Source: Norana najaformis
Taxonomy: Eukaryota; Annelida; Clitellata; Crassiclitellata; Hormogastridae
Direction: 5' to 3'
NCBI GenBank assembly: GCA_964023275.1
Contig: OZ029914.1
Coordinates: 14,916,308 to 14,980,307 of the forward strand
DNA: 64,000 nucleotides
Shown here: positions 1 to 11,096 of the stretch, in pieces
Layout: the number at the start of each line of letters is the position of its first letter
Position numbering within the stretch: position 1 is the first letter of the stretch
Made by a program: the position numbers and the translations under genes
Notes under the pieces: generated by a model
Databases searched by the model: none
What the model was told of the DNA's origin: nothing
The model's input: only the letters and a program-made list of their open reading frames with translations

Positions 1-772
1 CTTGTGGGTCATGAGTGATCTGTAAGGCATTCATGAGGTCGTCAATATTGGAACAGAATACCAGATTACCTTCCTTCATAAAGAAAGGTTCCAACTGCTG
101 ATGGCGCTTTCTATATGAAGTAATTGTGACATCTTCTTCTAGAAGATTCCATTGTTGGAGTCTTGATCCTAGCAATTCTGCCTTGTTTTTGGATAAGTCC
201 AAATCACGAACAAGGTCATTTAGTTCTTCCTGTGTTATTCTGTTTGGGGTTGATGATGCACCACAGTGAAAATCGGGATCACTGCACGCTGACGGACCAG
301 GAGAAGAACATGTCGGCTCAACCTTGTCCTCATCAGATGAATCAAGGAAAATATATTCTGCTGGAGGTTCTGGAATAGGAAGTCCATCACCATGTGGAAC
401 TGGTCTCAATGCTGACGGAATGTTTGGGTAGACTATTGTCGACTTCTTTTGCTTCGTTATTCCACCGGAAAGAGGAGGAACCAAGCAGAAGTAACAGTCA
501 TCTACGTGGTTGCTTTGCTCTCTCCACACCATGGGAACTGCAAACGGCATTGATGGTCTTTTGCCATTCAACCACTGTGAAAGCTGTGTTGTACATGTAG
601 CACAGCATATATGCGGGGCCCATGGCTTGTCTTGGTCACCAACCTTGCATTCGAAGTAAGCATGATATGCCTTCTTGACTTGATAAGTGATACTTTTCTT
701 CTGGTTGGCAAATGTCACTTCCCCACAAATGTAACAAAAGTTGTCCACAGTATTTACGCACTTCCGAGGCAT
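1..772 (-). CDS. Transposon-like single-exon ORF family, copy 1 (N-terminal half, runs off window)
   Basis: Reading the minus strand from the ATG at 772 gives 257 codons with no stop to the window edge. An in-frame TAG lies four codons upstream, so this is the first possible start. The N-terminus is Cys-rich (CVNTVDNFCYICG, then WAPHICCATC and later DDCYFC), which looks like a zinc-binding region of about 110 residues. A low-complexity acidic linker follows (DSSDEDK), then LNDLVRDLDLSK. Copies 2 and 3 in this window share all these blocks. The family is single-exon and, as I recall, multi-copy and mostly uncharacterised in invertebrate genomes. Function is unknown. A transposase-derived or domesticated protein is an inference. 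This copy is the only one with no visible lesion, but only its first half is in view. Confidence 0.8.
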   Translation of the reverse strand, partial: MPRKCVNTVDNFCYICGEVTFANQKKSITYQVKKAYHAYFECKVGDQDKPWAPHICCATCTTQLSQWLNGKRPSMPFAVPMVWREQSNHVDDCYFCLVPPLSGGITKQKKSTIVYPNIPSALRPVPHGDGLPIPEPPAEYIFLDSSDEDKVEPTCSSPGPSACSDPDFHCGASSTPNRITQEELNDLVRDLDLSKNKAELLGSRLQQWNLLEEDVTITSYRKRHQQLEPFFMKEGNLVFCSNIDDLMNALQITHDPQ

Positions 773-887
773 TACTGTTCTCTATTGTATCTAAATGGAT
801 AAAATAATAATAGTTTTATAAAACAGTAACTTAAACTGTCTCGCACAAAGTCTGTAATATTGTAAATGCTCAACCGTTCCGACTCGC

Positions 888-926
888 TTTATATAGTACA
901 CTGCTGACGTCATCTTACGTCAGCAG
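888..926 (-). promoter_or_regulatory. Compact promoter of ORF copy 1: CRE palindrome plus TATA box
   Basis: On the minus strand a full cAMP-response-element consensus TGACGTCA (905-912) lies in a perfect 10-bp-arm inverted repeat, CTGCTGACGT at 901-910 and ACGTCAGCAG at 917-926. It is followed by TATATAAAGCGAG (TATA at 888-895), about 115 bp before the ATG at 772. The same order, TGACGTCAGCA then TATATAA, precedes copies 2 and 3. A further half-site TGACGTAA is at 961-968. CREB/ATF-type control is an inference. Confidence 0.65.
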
Positions 927-1829
927 CCGTCTGGCTGTAGTTTTACATTGCATCAGAAAATGACGTAATCAACTGTGCATGATGTGTCCATGATGGGATT
1001 ATGCAATGAGGTGGAATATTACATCATTCTAGACTTATTTAGGATATTGTCGCAGTCCTACTGCATAAATTTACATGGTGAAACATAAAAAATGAACTAT
1101 ATGAAATATTTTCAAAACGAGAGCCAATAAAAAATTTTATGGTTATATTCGTGTTCAGCACACCAAGATGCTACACATTAGGGCCTTTTCCAGTCAGTAA
1201 CGATTTCTATGTTGACCAGTGTAATCTAAAGAAGATACGTCAAGAAATCTTCAGCTTATGACAGACTCATAAGTGCAGCGCAGTTAAAGGAGGCTAAGTC
1301 GATGTTAGTTTTGGATCTATGTTAGGTTTCAGCTAAAAGAAAAGTCTATTACAGGCTGTCACGATTGTGTACTCAATGCGTTCACAGCGACACAGCGACA
1401 TGTCATAAGCATATGAAACCGGTTTTTGACCTATTGTAAATTCAAACTCCTAAATGATTCATTTTAAATTTGATTGGGGCAATTAAGCTGCCGATCTTTC
1501 TGCCCTATATTAAAGTGCAAGAGTGATCAAACTACCGGTAATGCTTCATGCATACTTTTAGAAAGTTAAAAAATTAAGCACCAAATACTTTTTAATGCTT
1601 TTATTTTGTTAGAGACAACACTTTAAGCAGGCGAATTGTCTTGAATTTCGATGCCCAAATATAAGAGAAGGCAGGAGTTATAAGTAGTCATTACTGGTCA
1701 TAACTTCTGAGAAAAAATGCAATTTGAAGACCAACGATAGCTCATCAGAAATTTTGTTTTAACGAGAGAATAAAATTCTTTAGTGCCGCGATTAATAAAA
1801 GAATACATGCGTATGTATGTGTATGCCAG
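927..1829. other. Non-coding stretch, nothing recognised
   Basis: AT-rich sequence upstream of ORF copy 1. Apart from the CRE-like half-site at 961-968 I see no ORF, repeat or RNA gene. Confidence 0.5.
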
Positions 1830-2070
1830 GAGACCAGCTTAAACACTGGCGCTATATTAAATCAAAAGAGCCAGGTTGTTTGGCCAGTTTCGGTGCCAGG
1901 TCAGAATCCGGAGAATCAAGCCCAGATGGCATCGTGGTGCTAAGGGGGAGTTTAATTATGATGGCAAAGTTTGTGCGGGAGCTAAAGTAAGATGCGATAG
2001 TTTGAGAAGTTTGGTTTTCAATCTACTGTGAAATTTTCCTTGAGAAAGCAGACGGAAGAGAGCTTGAATT
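1830..2070 (-). repeat. LINE 3'-end relic (same family as 63.8 kb)
   Basis: Shares interrupted blocks with 63,800-64,000 (GACCAGCTTA, GTTGTTTGG, TGCCAGGTCA, GGTGCTA) in the same order and orientation. Both resemble the 3' ends of the minus-strand LINEs at 35.8 and 52.6 kb (ACCAGCTTATTCACAGGCGC). It is old and diverged, with no coding potential. Confidence 0.5.
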
Positions 2071-2867
2071 GACAGATTGACACCCACACGCACTCGCTCG
2101 CTCACCTGCTCACTCATTCCAACTCTACAACTTCCCCTGCAACTATATACCTGTATACTACTTTCTCTTTATCATTTTATCTCACTCTTACTGCTTGACT
2201 GTCTTGGTCCGGCCACATTTGATTGTTTTGGTCCGGTCACATCTTTCTTGCAGTGACTCAACGCATATTGACAATTTGGATTGCATGATGCAACAAAGGT
2301 TCGCACCACTCCCGCTGATGCTTTAACGTTGTTAGCGTTCATTAGCAATAGCAACAAATAACACCTCAAAATTTAGGTAATTGGCCATCACGGAAGTGCA
2401 GCTAAAGTTAACATTCATTTGCATAAGTATGGGAAATGGCGTATTTTGACCTTTTCAGACCTTTTGTTTCTTGAAACTGCGTGTAACTCGTCTGTTAAAG
2501 ACCGCTTTATCATTCTGCTGATACAGATGACCATTAGTAGCCTAAAGTTTTAAGTACTGTTGCTTCACATTTGCAAGTTCACACGTGTCATTTGTATCTT
2601 ATAGTCGTTAATAACCACTTTTAAATTGTGAAGTCTTTACAATATCATCGAGTCTAAGAGGCGCTGCCAGTAGCATCTAGACGGACCATATCGGCTTCTT
2701 CTGTCTGAAAATTGTGAATGTACTGCGACACTGTAACTGTCTGTTCACCTCAATCGCTGTTCGTATGTTATTGCCTGTTTTTTATTTGATGTTAATTGAT
2801 AATTATCTTATGATTTCCTGGCCCCACCTCAACATTTTAAAATACCTCATCGATGTTAAAATAGTCT
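2071..2867. other. Non-coding stretch, nothing recognised
   Basis: Lies 3' of the CARD gene on its coding strand. There is a short CACT/CGCT-rich tract near 2,085-2,120. A minus-strand open frame of 65 codons at 2,172-2,369 has no recognisable domain and no splice context that I trust. If the upstream gene has more exons they would lie here or beyond. Confidence 0.4.
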
Positions 2868-4230
2868 TTAAAAAAAGTTTTTTGAAGAGTATTCGTGATA
2901 CTTGCCAACACGTCTTTTGAACTGATCTCTGCATATGCTGACAGCTTTTGGTTTAGTAATTTCAGCAGACGATGATGGAGGTTTTAACCCAGTGAATACA
3001 TCTATAAGGCTGTTGGATACGTTAAGCTTCTGAATCTTTTCAAGACCCGTTTGCGATTGACACCAGATCCAAACCACACACTGTCTATCCAGAAGAGAGT
3101 TGAGGATTTCTATATCGTCACCCTCCAGTTGACTGATGAGTTTCTCCGTTTGATGTGATCTTGGTTTTGTTTTGTCTCTAAGGTCGTTGATTACTTGGAC
3201 TAATGAATGACGCTTTGCTGTTTCTTGGTTCAAAATGATTGCCTTTAACAAAACTACACAAAAATAATAATTTCAGTTGCTATTCGCCTAGCCTTAGCTT
3301 ACAGGTTTTGTCCTATTTCCTGCACCGTTGATTGCAGCATGTGCAAGGCGAAGCAGCAGAGCAAATCTGCTAAAAACCCTATAGCATTAGACTGTCAGAC
3401 AAGCATATTTATACCAGGGTTCAGCAGTTAATTAAGTAATTCGTCATATATATGTATATATAAATCGCATAACAATTCGCATGATTCATTTATATAGAAC
3501 AGTTGCAAACATTTGTAAATGCTAAAGTTTATATAAATTTACATAGAAGCATTTATATTGAGCACGTGTTACATTTTTCAATCGTTTTGTTAATTTTTTA
3601 TCCATTGATGCTGCATGATATTCTACTACCTAGTGTCTTAGACTGTCATCCAAAATCTCGATAGTCAAGGTTCCCGCTAGAGGAGAAAGTCAATTCAAGA
3701 TCTACATATCATCAGGTTCTTCTAGCGAACTCGGTTATCAAATGATTACCACTACCATGCATTGTCGCTTGAAGTCGGCGATGTAAAGGACCGAGCTCCG
3801 CCTACATTCATCAGTATTTAGAAAATGAAAAATCTTACATTTAACACCCATGGACGTCTGCCAAAATTAACTTATGAAATTGATCTTCTACTTCTTCTTC
3901 ATCTCTGTGAATGCCTTACCAAATACGACAGCTTTTATAATGGAAATATAGACTTAAACCTCCTCCGATTTTTGCCACTCTAGCAATTTCTTTCTGGTTG
4001 GATTGGTAGAGACAATAAATGAAGTCTGAAAGCTTTGCGTCATCGAAGGATCGCATCACATGCAAGAGATCCGGATTATTGTTCTTCCTGAACCATTTCT
4101 TAGTGCTCTGAATAAGTGTCTGTCTGTTGAGAAGTCTTGTTTCCACATCAGTCAGACAACCAGCGGATCTCATTCTGCCAATAAGAACTTTAGGCTGAAT
4201 GTTCTCCTCCAGATATGATCGGTTGGCCAT
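2868..4230 (-). CDS. CARD plus TRADD-N-like two-exon gene (gene A)
   Basis: Exon 1 runs 4230 to 3960. It starts at ATG (MANRSYLEENIQPK) and ends at donor G|GTTTAAG, phase 1. Exon 2 runs 3253 to 2868, follows acceptor TTTTTGTGTAG and ends at TAA. The joined protein is about 218 residues. Exon 1 has the helical pattern of a caspase-recruitment domain (LTDVETRLLNRQTLIQSTKKWF, split here as LTDVETRLL and STKKWF). Exon 2 aligns with exon 3 of the gene at 39-42 kb: QCVVWIWCQSQTGLEKIQKL against QSIVLYIYCKTTEKLQQL, then AVSICRDQF against AVTISTEEY. That pattern recalls the TRADD N-terminal fold. CARDs build death-fold signalling complexes in the cytosol. The protein may be short or may use a donor GCAA|GTATCA before the stop to reach further exons. 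CARD call moderate, TRADD-N call tentative. Confidence 0.6.
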
Positions 4231-5305
4231 AAAGATGGCGATTCCTCTATAGAATTCTTTATAAAACTCTACAATTCATAGTATTGACTACTACAAATAA
4301 TCAGTATTTTTCATTCCTATCTAATTGTTAATGAAATTTTAATTTATAATTTCGGTCACCAATTATATAAAAAATATGTATGGCACGGGTGTTTAATTGT
4401 TAGCATTATTTTGTGTAGCCGAGCGACAGTAGGTGGCACGGGGAGAGGTGAGCAATAATGCTCGGGAGTTTATTCATTGATGCTTTCAAGCAGGCGAGCG
4501 GTTGTGCACTTGAGCGTAATGTACGTATACCTTTTCTGTTTGTGAGTAGATTTGAAATAAGCAGTAGTTGTTAGTCATTCGTAGTGGTTATTGTTGATGG
4601 GTAACAACGGTCTTCTTTGAAAGAAGGATTTAATAGAAATCAAAAAGAAAAGTGACACTATGTCTTTACTTCGTCTTAACGGAATGAGAACTTAATGGAT
4701 TAGATCAGATCAGAGTGAGCTGACCTAACATGACCTGGAGAAACGAGGTTTTAGATGAAGTTCCGAAATGTGAAAGGCATTGTAGTTGGAACTTAATGCC
4801 TCCGGTTCACTGGTTGAGATGTGTATTTTGAAGGATAGAAACAAAATTAGTGTGAAACATTGGACGCTGTGAAAACAACCATTTCTTATTATAGGAATAA
4901 AAAAGTCGTTGCTCATTTCAAGAAGGCATACATCGGATTGCACTGGATCAGACCAGAAGAGACCTGACCTGAACAATCAAAAATATCATGCATTTGTACT
5001 TCTTCAATTAAACAAAGACTGTACAATAAATACGATGCTTGATGCCGTTACTTTGGGTGCCACTTGTTTGTGCGCTAAAATGCTCTGAATAGGTGACAGG
5101 CCAGGCGGTAAAAAGGAAGAGTAATGGACGAAAAGGGTGTATTTAAATATTTGATATTGAAGACGCTTAAGCACACGAACAAGATATTTGAGATTTAGGT
5201 TAAATTATTTTCGGAAGATTAACTTTTCTAAGTACAGATTTTATGCAAAGAATAGTTGGTTGGTGTATTGTGTTGCTTGTTAAACCACATTTAAGTTGAA
5301 AGTTG
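4231..5305. other. Upstream region of gene A, no gene seen
   Basis: AT-rich. A minus-strand open frame at 4,725-4,976 looks fortuitous. No clear TATA box or repeat was recognised. Confidence 0.4.
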
Positions 5306-6758
5306 ACATTTTTAGTTGAAAAATTAGTTGTCAGTCGTGTGAGTAATTACCTTTCATCGAATAACCTGTACATTCTCTTCCAATCTGCCTACCGCAATTA
5401 CCATTCCACTGAAACCGCGCTACTTGCTGTTCACAATCACATAATCAACCCCATGGACCAAGGAAAAGTAACCGCTCTCATTCTTCCAGACCTATCTGCC
5501 CCTTTCGATGCTGTTGATCACTGCATGCTCCCTCATCGCCTTGAACATTGGTTTGGTCTTTCCGGCCCCGCTCTCCACTGGTTTGTATTTTCCTCCACCC
5601 TCCTACTCAGTCAGTCTCTATCAACCAACTCACTTACGCGCCCACTTTCTTGAATTGTGGCGTTCCACAAGGTTCTGTACTGGACCCGCTCCTATTCACA
5701 TTGTACACGACTCCATTTGGTTTACTATTTACTGATAACTGTTTGACTACCGCCTATACAAGATGATATTCAGCTATTCCTCTCATTTGACAGCTGTACG
5801 TCTAATCGTGCTCTTCAACAACTTGCTTCAGTTTTTGATGAAGTTCAGTCTTGGATGGCTAGTAACAAGCTTCTTCTGAATCCTTCAAAGACTGTAACCC
5901 TTCTTTTAGGCACTAGCCAACAACTCCATAAATTTGATTACCTCACATCTATTCACCTGGGTGACTTGCTTGTCAATCTTACTGACTGCACGCAGCCGAG
6001 GTGTAATATCTGACTCCACTTTGTCATTTTCTAATCATATCGGCGCCATGTGCAAATCAGCTATTTTCACATACGGGATATTCGTAGAATCAGATCTCCT
6101 TTGCCCCATACCGTCTTGGTCCCACTAGCTAATTCATTGGTTTCCAGCATGCTGGACTACTGTAACTCACTTCTTATTGGCATTGTAAAGAAGGATCTGC
6201 ACAAACTGCAAATGGTTCAAAACTTTCTGGCCAGAGCCATAAAAATACCTAAGTATCAACATATCACTTCAATACTCCATTCCTTACACTGGTTTCCATC
6301 GAACAAAGAATCCAGTTTAAAATATGTGTTATAGTTCACAAAGTACTACACCTAAATCAACCGACCTATCTCTGTTCCATGTTCAACCGTCATATCAACA
6401 AATATTCCAATCAATCAGTGGACACTACAACTCTTGTTGTACCTCGTACCAGGGCAGCATTGGGTTCCAGAGCGTTCTCGGTTGCTGGTCGACGGCTTTG
6501 GAATTCGTTGCCAAGTTCTACTCGTTCGATCAGTTCTGTAATATCATTCACGTCTAAGCTAAAGGTACACCTCTTTCAACTCGCTTACCCACTGTAGCCT
6601 GGCTTCTTGTTTCTCTGACTCATCGGAATTCGACCCGGCTTCTCCAACGGTATATGATTTTTGACTGCGATTTTGACTTGAAGCGATCATCGATTGATGC
6701 TTTGAACATTATGATAACGGAGTTATAGAAGTCATTAGATTAGATTAGATAGCTCAGA
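5306..6758 (+). mobile_element. Decayed CR1/L2-like LINE, reverse transcriptase and 3' tail
   Basis: Broken frames give FQSAYRNYHSTETALLAVHN, then NCGVPQGSVL (RT box B), a loop ending NKLLLNPSKT, LDYCNSLLIG and KLQMVQNFLARAI. A C-terminal end LWNSLPSS and a stop follow. Several frameshifts and lost residues (PDLSAPFDAVDH for the usual LDLSAAFD) make it dead. The endonuclease half is missing, as in 5'-truncated LINE insertions. The 3' UTR reads CATCGATTGATGC, then CATTATGATAACGG, and ends in ATTAGATTAGATTAGAT, a short tandem tail typical of CR1/L2-type elements that lack poly(A). Confidence 0.85.
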
Positions 6759-6848
6759 CATCGTCTGACTACATTTAGACAGGCGACAACTTGTAACTTC
6801 TATTTTTAGTAAGTATTTTCTTCATCCCAGATGATTTTGTTCTCTCAC

Positions 6849-7041
6849 TTGACAGATGGTGCCAGATGTTTTTCATGAATCGGTGCTTTCTGAGTCTTTC
6901 AAACCAACAGAAATCGACTGAAGACAATCGGTTGACGAGAAACTCGTCTCTCTTATCTGTTGAGAGTTTTCCATTCAATGCGTAATGCAAAAAGGACTTT
7001 TGTAGAATGATATCGAGCAGCTCCATTGGAAGCATAGCTAT
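6849..7041 (-). CDS. F-box-like exon, left copy
   Basis: The exon runs 7041 to 6849, between acceptor CAAATTTTCAG|ATA and donor TCAA|GTGAGAG, entering in phase 0 and leaving in phase 1. It encodes IAMLPMELLDIILQKS, then DEFLVNRLSSVDFCWFERLR. The LPxELLxxIL start and the later L..VDFCWFERL resemble an F-box, the Skp1-binding motif of SCF ubiquitin ligases, but the match is loose. The right copy at 27.2-27.4 kb is one codon longer, and the frame and both splice sites are kept. The rest of the gene was not identified. It may have been separated from its SH3-like exon by the 14 kb of retroelements upstream. Confidence 0.45.
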
Positions 7042-8299
7042 CTGAAAATTTGAATGATTAGTGGAGTGTCGCATATATGACTAATACTGAAAACTATTTC
7101 ATTATTTAGTAAAGAATTTAGAGAGACCTTAATTATAGTTATAATTGTTTGAATCTTTGGGGCATAAGTACATGTATTTCAAAGCAAAAATCGCTTTTTA
7201 AATTACGTCTTTAAGATAGTGAAACACATTCTAAACGTGGGATAGAAATTATGATGTTCAATGCTAATAAAACATATAACTGCAGTATTACTGGCATTCT
7301 TCTGGTGGTGAATGTAATTCGAAACATTTGCAGCATTTACGGTAAAAGTGGAAATATATAAAATTGTCTCTGAAAACAGCACATGTACTTATACGATCAG
7401 TAGATCAGACAGTGTCTGAAAAAACTGTAGGCCTATACAAAACCACAAATGTGGCTATAGCATGTGACAGTCCATCGGTTCAAATAACTGTTTTGCATTT
7501 TTCTTACTACGTGCCGCAAACGTCTCTCACTCGTGGTTCGTTACGCCATCTTATATTGGCGACGTCGATGCGCCAGTTGGATGTGATTCATTTGGCTAAG
7601 ACCAGCTCAATATTGCGAAGCAAGCTGCATGGTTGTTCAGATAATATATTTGATACCTATCTAAAAATATATCCTTATATCGATCTGAATCTTGTCAACC
7701 AAGTAATTTCTTTTCATCTCTGTTGTCAAGTATTAAACTCTGTTGAATACCGATATTTGAAGATGATGGCTTCCTTAAATGCAGAGATGGTCGTTTTGTA
7801 AATTCTGGCAAAAGGTTGGGTGCATCTGGTTGCATTTATCGTTTAGCGCTGCTTATTTTTTATGTGCCATCTTATACTTAACAGCTTTAGCTAATGTAGA
7901 ATTCCGAAGCCTACACGAGGGACCTGGTAACCTACGAAATAAAGCTTTTGGATATTCGGACGTGGCGCGTTATACCATCAGCCCAAGGAATGTCAGACGG
8001 TGAGCTTTAGCGCGTGCTGCGAAATCTTCATTTCGCGATAATCAGGCCTCGTCTTGGGCACATCACAAACCAGGAACTCTAAACCTGTCATCATTCTCTC
8101 ATGGACAAGAATCCATTTGTTTAGTTCTACCCGTATGTAAGAGAATACTGATAGACTTCGAAAATTAATCACAGATACAGTAGATGAACTTTTCATTTCT
8201 AGTGAACTGAATATTTAGGCAGTTTGGATGCTCTTGAGTTTCTTAGAAAACGCCATATAAAATTCGAGATGCATACGTATTTATTTTATTCATTTACAG

Positions 8300-8908
8300 A
8301 CTTTACTATTGTAGCTCACATCTTATCGGTATTACTAAGGGACATGTGCACAAAATAAAATTGTTCAAAACTCCCCTACGAAAGTCACAACAAAGACCCC
8401 TAAAATATCCGCATATTAAGCCAATATTACATTCATTGCATTGGCTGCTCATTGAACAAAAAATCCATTTCAAAACCTGTCTTATAGTTCACAAGGTACT
8501 ACATTTAAATCAGCCGACCTATCTACATTCCATGCTCACTTCTCACACAAGTAGACACTGTACTCGATCAGTGGACACTGTTACTCTTGCTCTGCCCTCT
8601 ACTCGAACAATGTTGTGATGTCGAGCCCTCTCGGTATCTGGTTCAAAGCTTTGGAATTCACCGCCCAGTACAGTTCGTTCTCTAGATTGTTTGATGTCAT
8701 TCAGGTCTAAACTAAAGAAACATATTTTTCAACTTGCTAACCCACCGTAGCCTGTCTTCCGATTTCTCCCATCCATCGGAATTCGACTCGGCTTCTTCAA
8801 CGGTTTATGATTTTTGACTGCGATTATGACTTTAAACGACCATCGACTGGTCCCTTGGACATTATGATAACGGCGCTATAGAAGTCTTTACATTAGATTT
8901 GATTAGAT
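8300..8908 (+). mobile_element. CR1/L2-like LINE 3' fragment, left copy
   Basis: Frames read LKYPHIKPILHSLHWL, LIVHKVLHLNQPTYL and LWNSPPSTVRSLDCLMSF. A 3' UTR with CATTATGATAACGGCGCTATAGAAGTC and ATTAGATTTGATTAGATGATG follows. The same fragment at 28,155 lies inside the right arm, so this insertion is older than the duplication. Confidence 0.8.
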
Positions 8909-10195
8909 GATGTCAAATTAACACCAAACGAATGTCCAAATAACTTTTATGGTACACGTCAAATTGGTGTCAAACTAACGTTTTGTTAGCATGCATATGC
9001 ATGCATGCATGCTTTTATTCCAAATGGTGGTTATATTATTGCTGCATGCACGATTGATGCTCATCACTCTAAAACATGTTTTGGTGGTAGTGGTGCTGTC
9101 GATTCTGCGTCTATTAAGGTTTTCTCGGCGTCTTGTTCGATGCGATAATGTCTCTTCACGGTTTATTTACAACAGAAATCTATACACTCCACCACAAGGG
9201 TTCGACTATCTATTCTGATTTTGTTAAACACATTCAGATTTTCCGCCTAGCTTCAGGCTTACATATACAGTATGTCGTCCTGGTCATCTTGTCAAGTGAT
9301 TTAAATTCAACGCTCCCTGATCCTTCGTACTAAAATTGGCCGATATTTTGCGCAAAATATTTTAGCCGGGAAACAACTAGCCACGAAACGTCGCTTCAGA
9401 TGCTTAGTCGTAATACTGTATGACAGAATCTATGTCTGAATTAACATGCGTATAAAAATGTACAGCCTTACTGTTGTCTTCACTGGTTGATCTTCTCCTG
9501 CTACATCTAAAAGTAGTTTTAAACAATTTATTATTATATACATACTTGATTGTGTTAAACAGAGTACAAAATCATATAATTTTCAAATATTAGCCACTTG
9601 GGGCATATTAAAACAGTGGCATACTTACCGTACTAAAAATAATGAGTTGAATTGCTGATTTACGCAGTTTTGTGACCTAATTTTAAAAAAACAACGTCAT
9701 TCCGCCCGCTATTGTTATCCTTTGCCACTGCTACAATCACCCGTCAAATAGAATTACGTGTAGTTATTCTGCGACTTTTCTTATTTTTTTGACTCGCCTA
9801 AAATGCACAAGGCCTTACTGATTTTCTTAACCGTCAGTTAATCTGAAATGTTTCCGACATTCTACTTGCTTGTGGACCTCATTACATATCCATCTAACAA
9901 TGATTCAAGAATGGTTCTAGTCCAACGTCTACAGCAACGCCACCGTTGGCACCTACCAATGACAACGCATTTTCTTGGTATGAATCCAATCTTTCCACTG
10001 TCCAAATGTCTCGCCTTCCAGAATCCAACGCTATCACTGCAAAGACAAACTAAAAGCATCATGTACATGTTTTTTTTATCTTCTCGTGTTATAGCCAAGA
10101 GCTTATGCCTCTTGAGATGACGCTTCGGACAATAATAACTTTAAAACTTATTTGTATTATTAAAATATGTATAATATAAATAATATAAATAATAA

Positions 10196-10212
10196 TAGTA
10201 GTAGTAGTAGTA

Positions 10213-10262
<50 letters not shown>
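10196..10262. repeat. (AGT)n then (AAT)n microsatellite
   Basis: Six or so AGT units followed by about 15 AAT units. They mark the left edge of the large insertion and directly abut the RLE-retrotransposon fragment. Confidence 0.95.
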
Positions 10263-10263
<1 letters not shown>

Positions 10264-10267
10264 TTCC

Positions 10268-10582
10268 CATCTACCTTACACATCGGTCAGAGCAGGTGAA
10301 GCTGCCGACCACGCAGCCTCGTCCAAAAGGATTAGTACGCCACCGTCACTCGCTCTCATGCCTTTGTGGCGGTGGCCTTGGAGACCAGAGTAGCCTGGAG
10401 CACGGAAGGACTGGAGTTCATCACAGAATTGGGAAGCCGGACAACAGATGCAACCCATGATCCTCTAGAGACCTCGTTCTTGTTTCAGAAGATGTCGGTG
10501 GCTATTCAAAGAGGAAATGCCATCTGCCTCTCCGGAACATTGCCATCATGCTCTGAACCCTCTGGAGATGGCGATTATTAAC
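10268..10582 (+). mobile_element. RLE-type (R2-superfamily) retrotransposon, 3' end fragment E
   Basis: A frame ending at 10,579-10,581 reads VALETRVAWSTEGLEFITEL, then FLFQKMSVAIQRGNAICLSG. It matches the last 70 residues of the elements at 15.1-15.28 kb and 21.1-21.3 kb (FLFQRVACTIQRFNFIAFQG). The upstream part (GEAADHAASSKR) is frameshifted relative to it. AAT arrays abut both ends. Confidence 0.75.
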
Positions 10583-10625
10583 TGAATTTATTTTAATGAA
10601 ACTGTCACACTACATAACTTGACTC

Positions 10626-10627
<2 letters not shown>

Positions 10628-10683
<56 letters not shown>

Positions 10684-10694
10684 GTAATAATAAA
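10628..10694. repeat. (AAT)n microsatellite
   Basis: About 20 AAT units, placed just 3' of fragment E. It is probably derived from the element's AAT-repeat tail. Confidence 0.95.
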
Positions 10695-10744
10695 ACACAT
10701 TCCCAAGGCCGCTCGCTCCTCTTTGGGCCATCTAGTCTCTCAGA

Positions 10745-10875
10745 TTACACTGGATCACACGAAAAATGTTTTCGCCTGCTACTAGGCATATGTTATGTGT
10801 ACTACACTAAATCGAATCTGCTGATTCCAAATCTGAAGTCAGATTTTGTGTAGCACGTCAGGATCTTAAGATATG
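10745..10875 (-). repeat. Conserved 3' block of the transposon-like ORF family, copy 2
   Basis: Read on the plus strand it runs ACACTGG, TTTTCGCCTG, CTGCTGATTCCAAA, CACGTCAGGATCTTAAGATAT. The block at 44,261-44,378 has the same landmarks in the same order (CACTGGCC, TTGTTGCC, CTGCTGATTCCAGAAA, CAGCAGGTCTAG, GAGATAT). Each lies a few hundred bases beyond the stop of its ORF. Function unknown. Confidence 0.45.
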
Positions 10876-11096
10876 CAGCATACATGCTAATAATTATGCA
10901 CACTCTTTACAGAACTAGTATTTCCTTATAACTGTGTAATTATGCAAACTCAGAGTATTCATAACAAGAAACAAAATGTTATTCTTTTATAACTTGAAAT
11001 TAAAATATGTTTTAAAATGTAATATAAATATATGTGTGTTACTCAGATGAAAGCATACATTTCGAAATCTTGTCTCTAGTTTAACGCTATACGAGT

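Larger units (their letters stand above)
6828..10105. repeat. Left arm, part 1, of a tandem segmental duplication
   Basis: Aligns colinearly with 27,216-29,940. Shared parts in order are the F-box-like exon, the segment GGTGGTAAATGTAATTCGAAAC-like near 7,305 and 27,705, the LINE fragment at 8.3/28.2 kb, the GCATGCATG tract at 8,990/28,850 and the block with CAACGTCTACAGCAACGCCA at 9,922/29,763. Homology stops near 10,105, where triplet repeats and retroelements begin, and resumes at 23,970. About 13.9 kb has therefore been inserted. No other gene is visible between 7,075 and 8,300 or between 8,910 and 10,105. Confidence 0.85.

Noticed and set aside
163..802. Plus-strand open frames at the window start
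   Set aside because: Shadows of the intact minus-strand ORF copy 1, whose codons and motifs are conserved in copies 2 and 3.
10089..10283. Open frames of poly-Ile/Thr or poly-Asn
   Set aside because: They are translations of AAT/AGT microsatellites, not genes.
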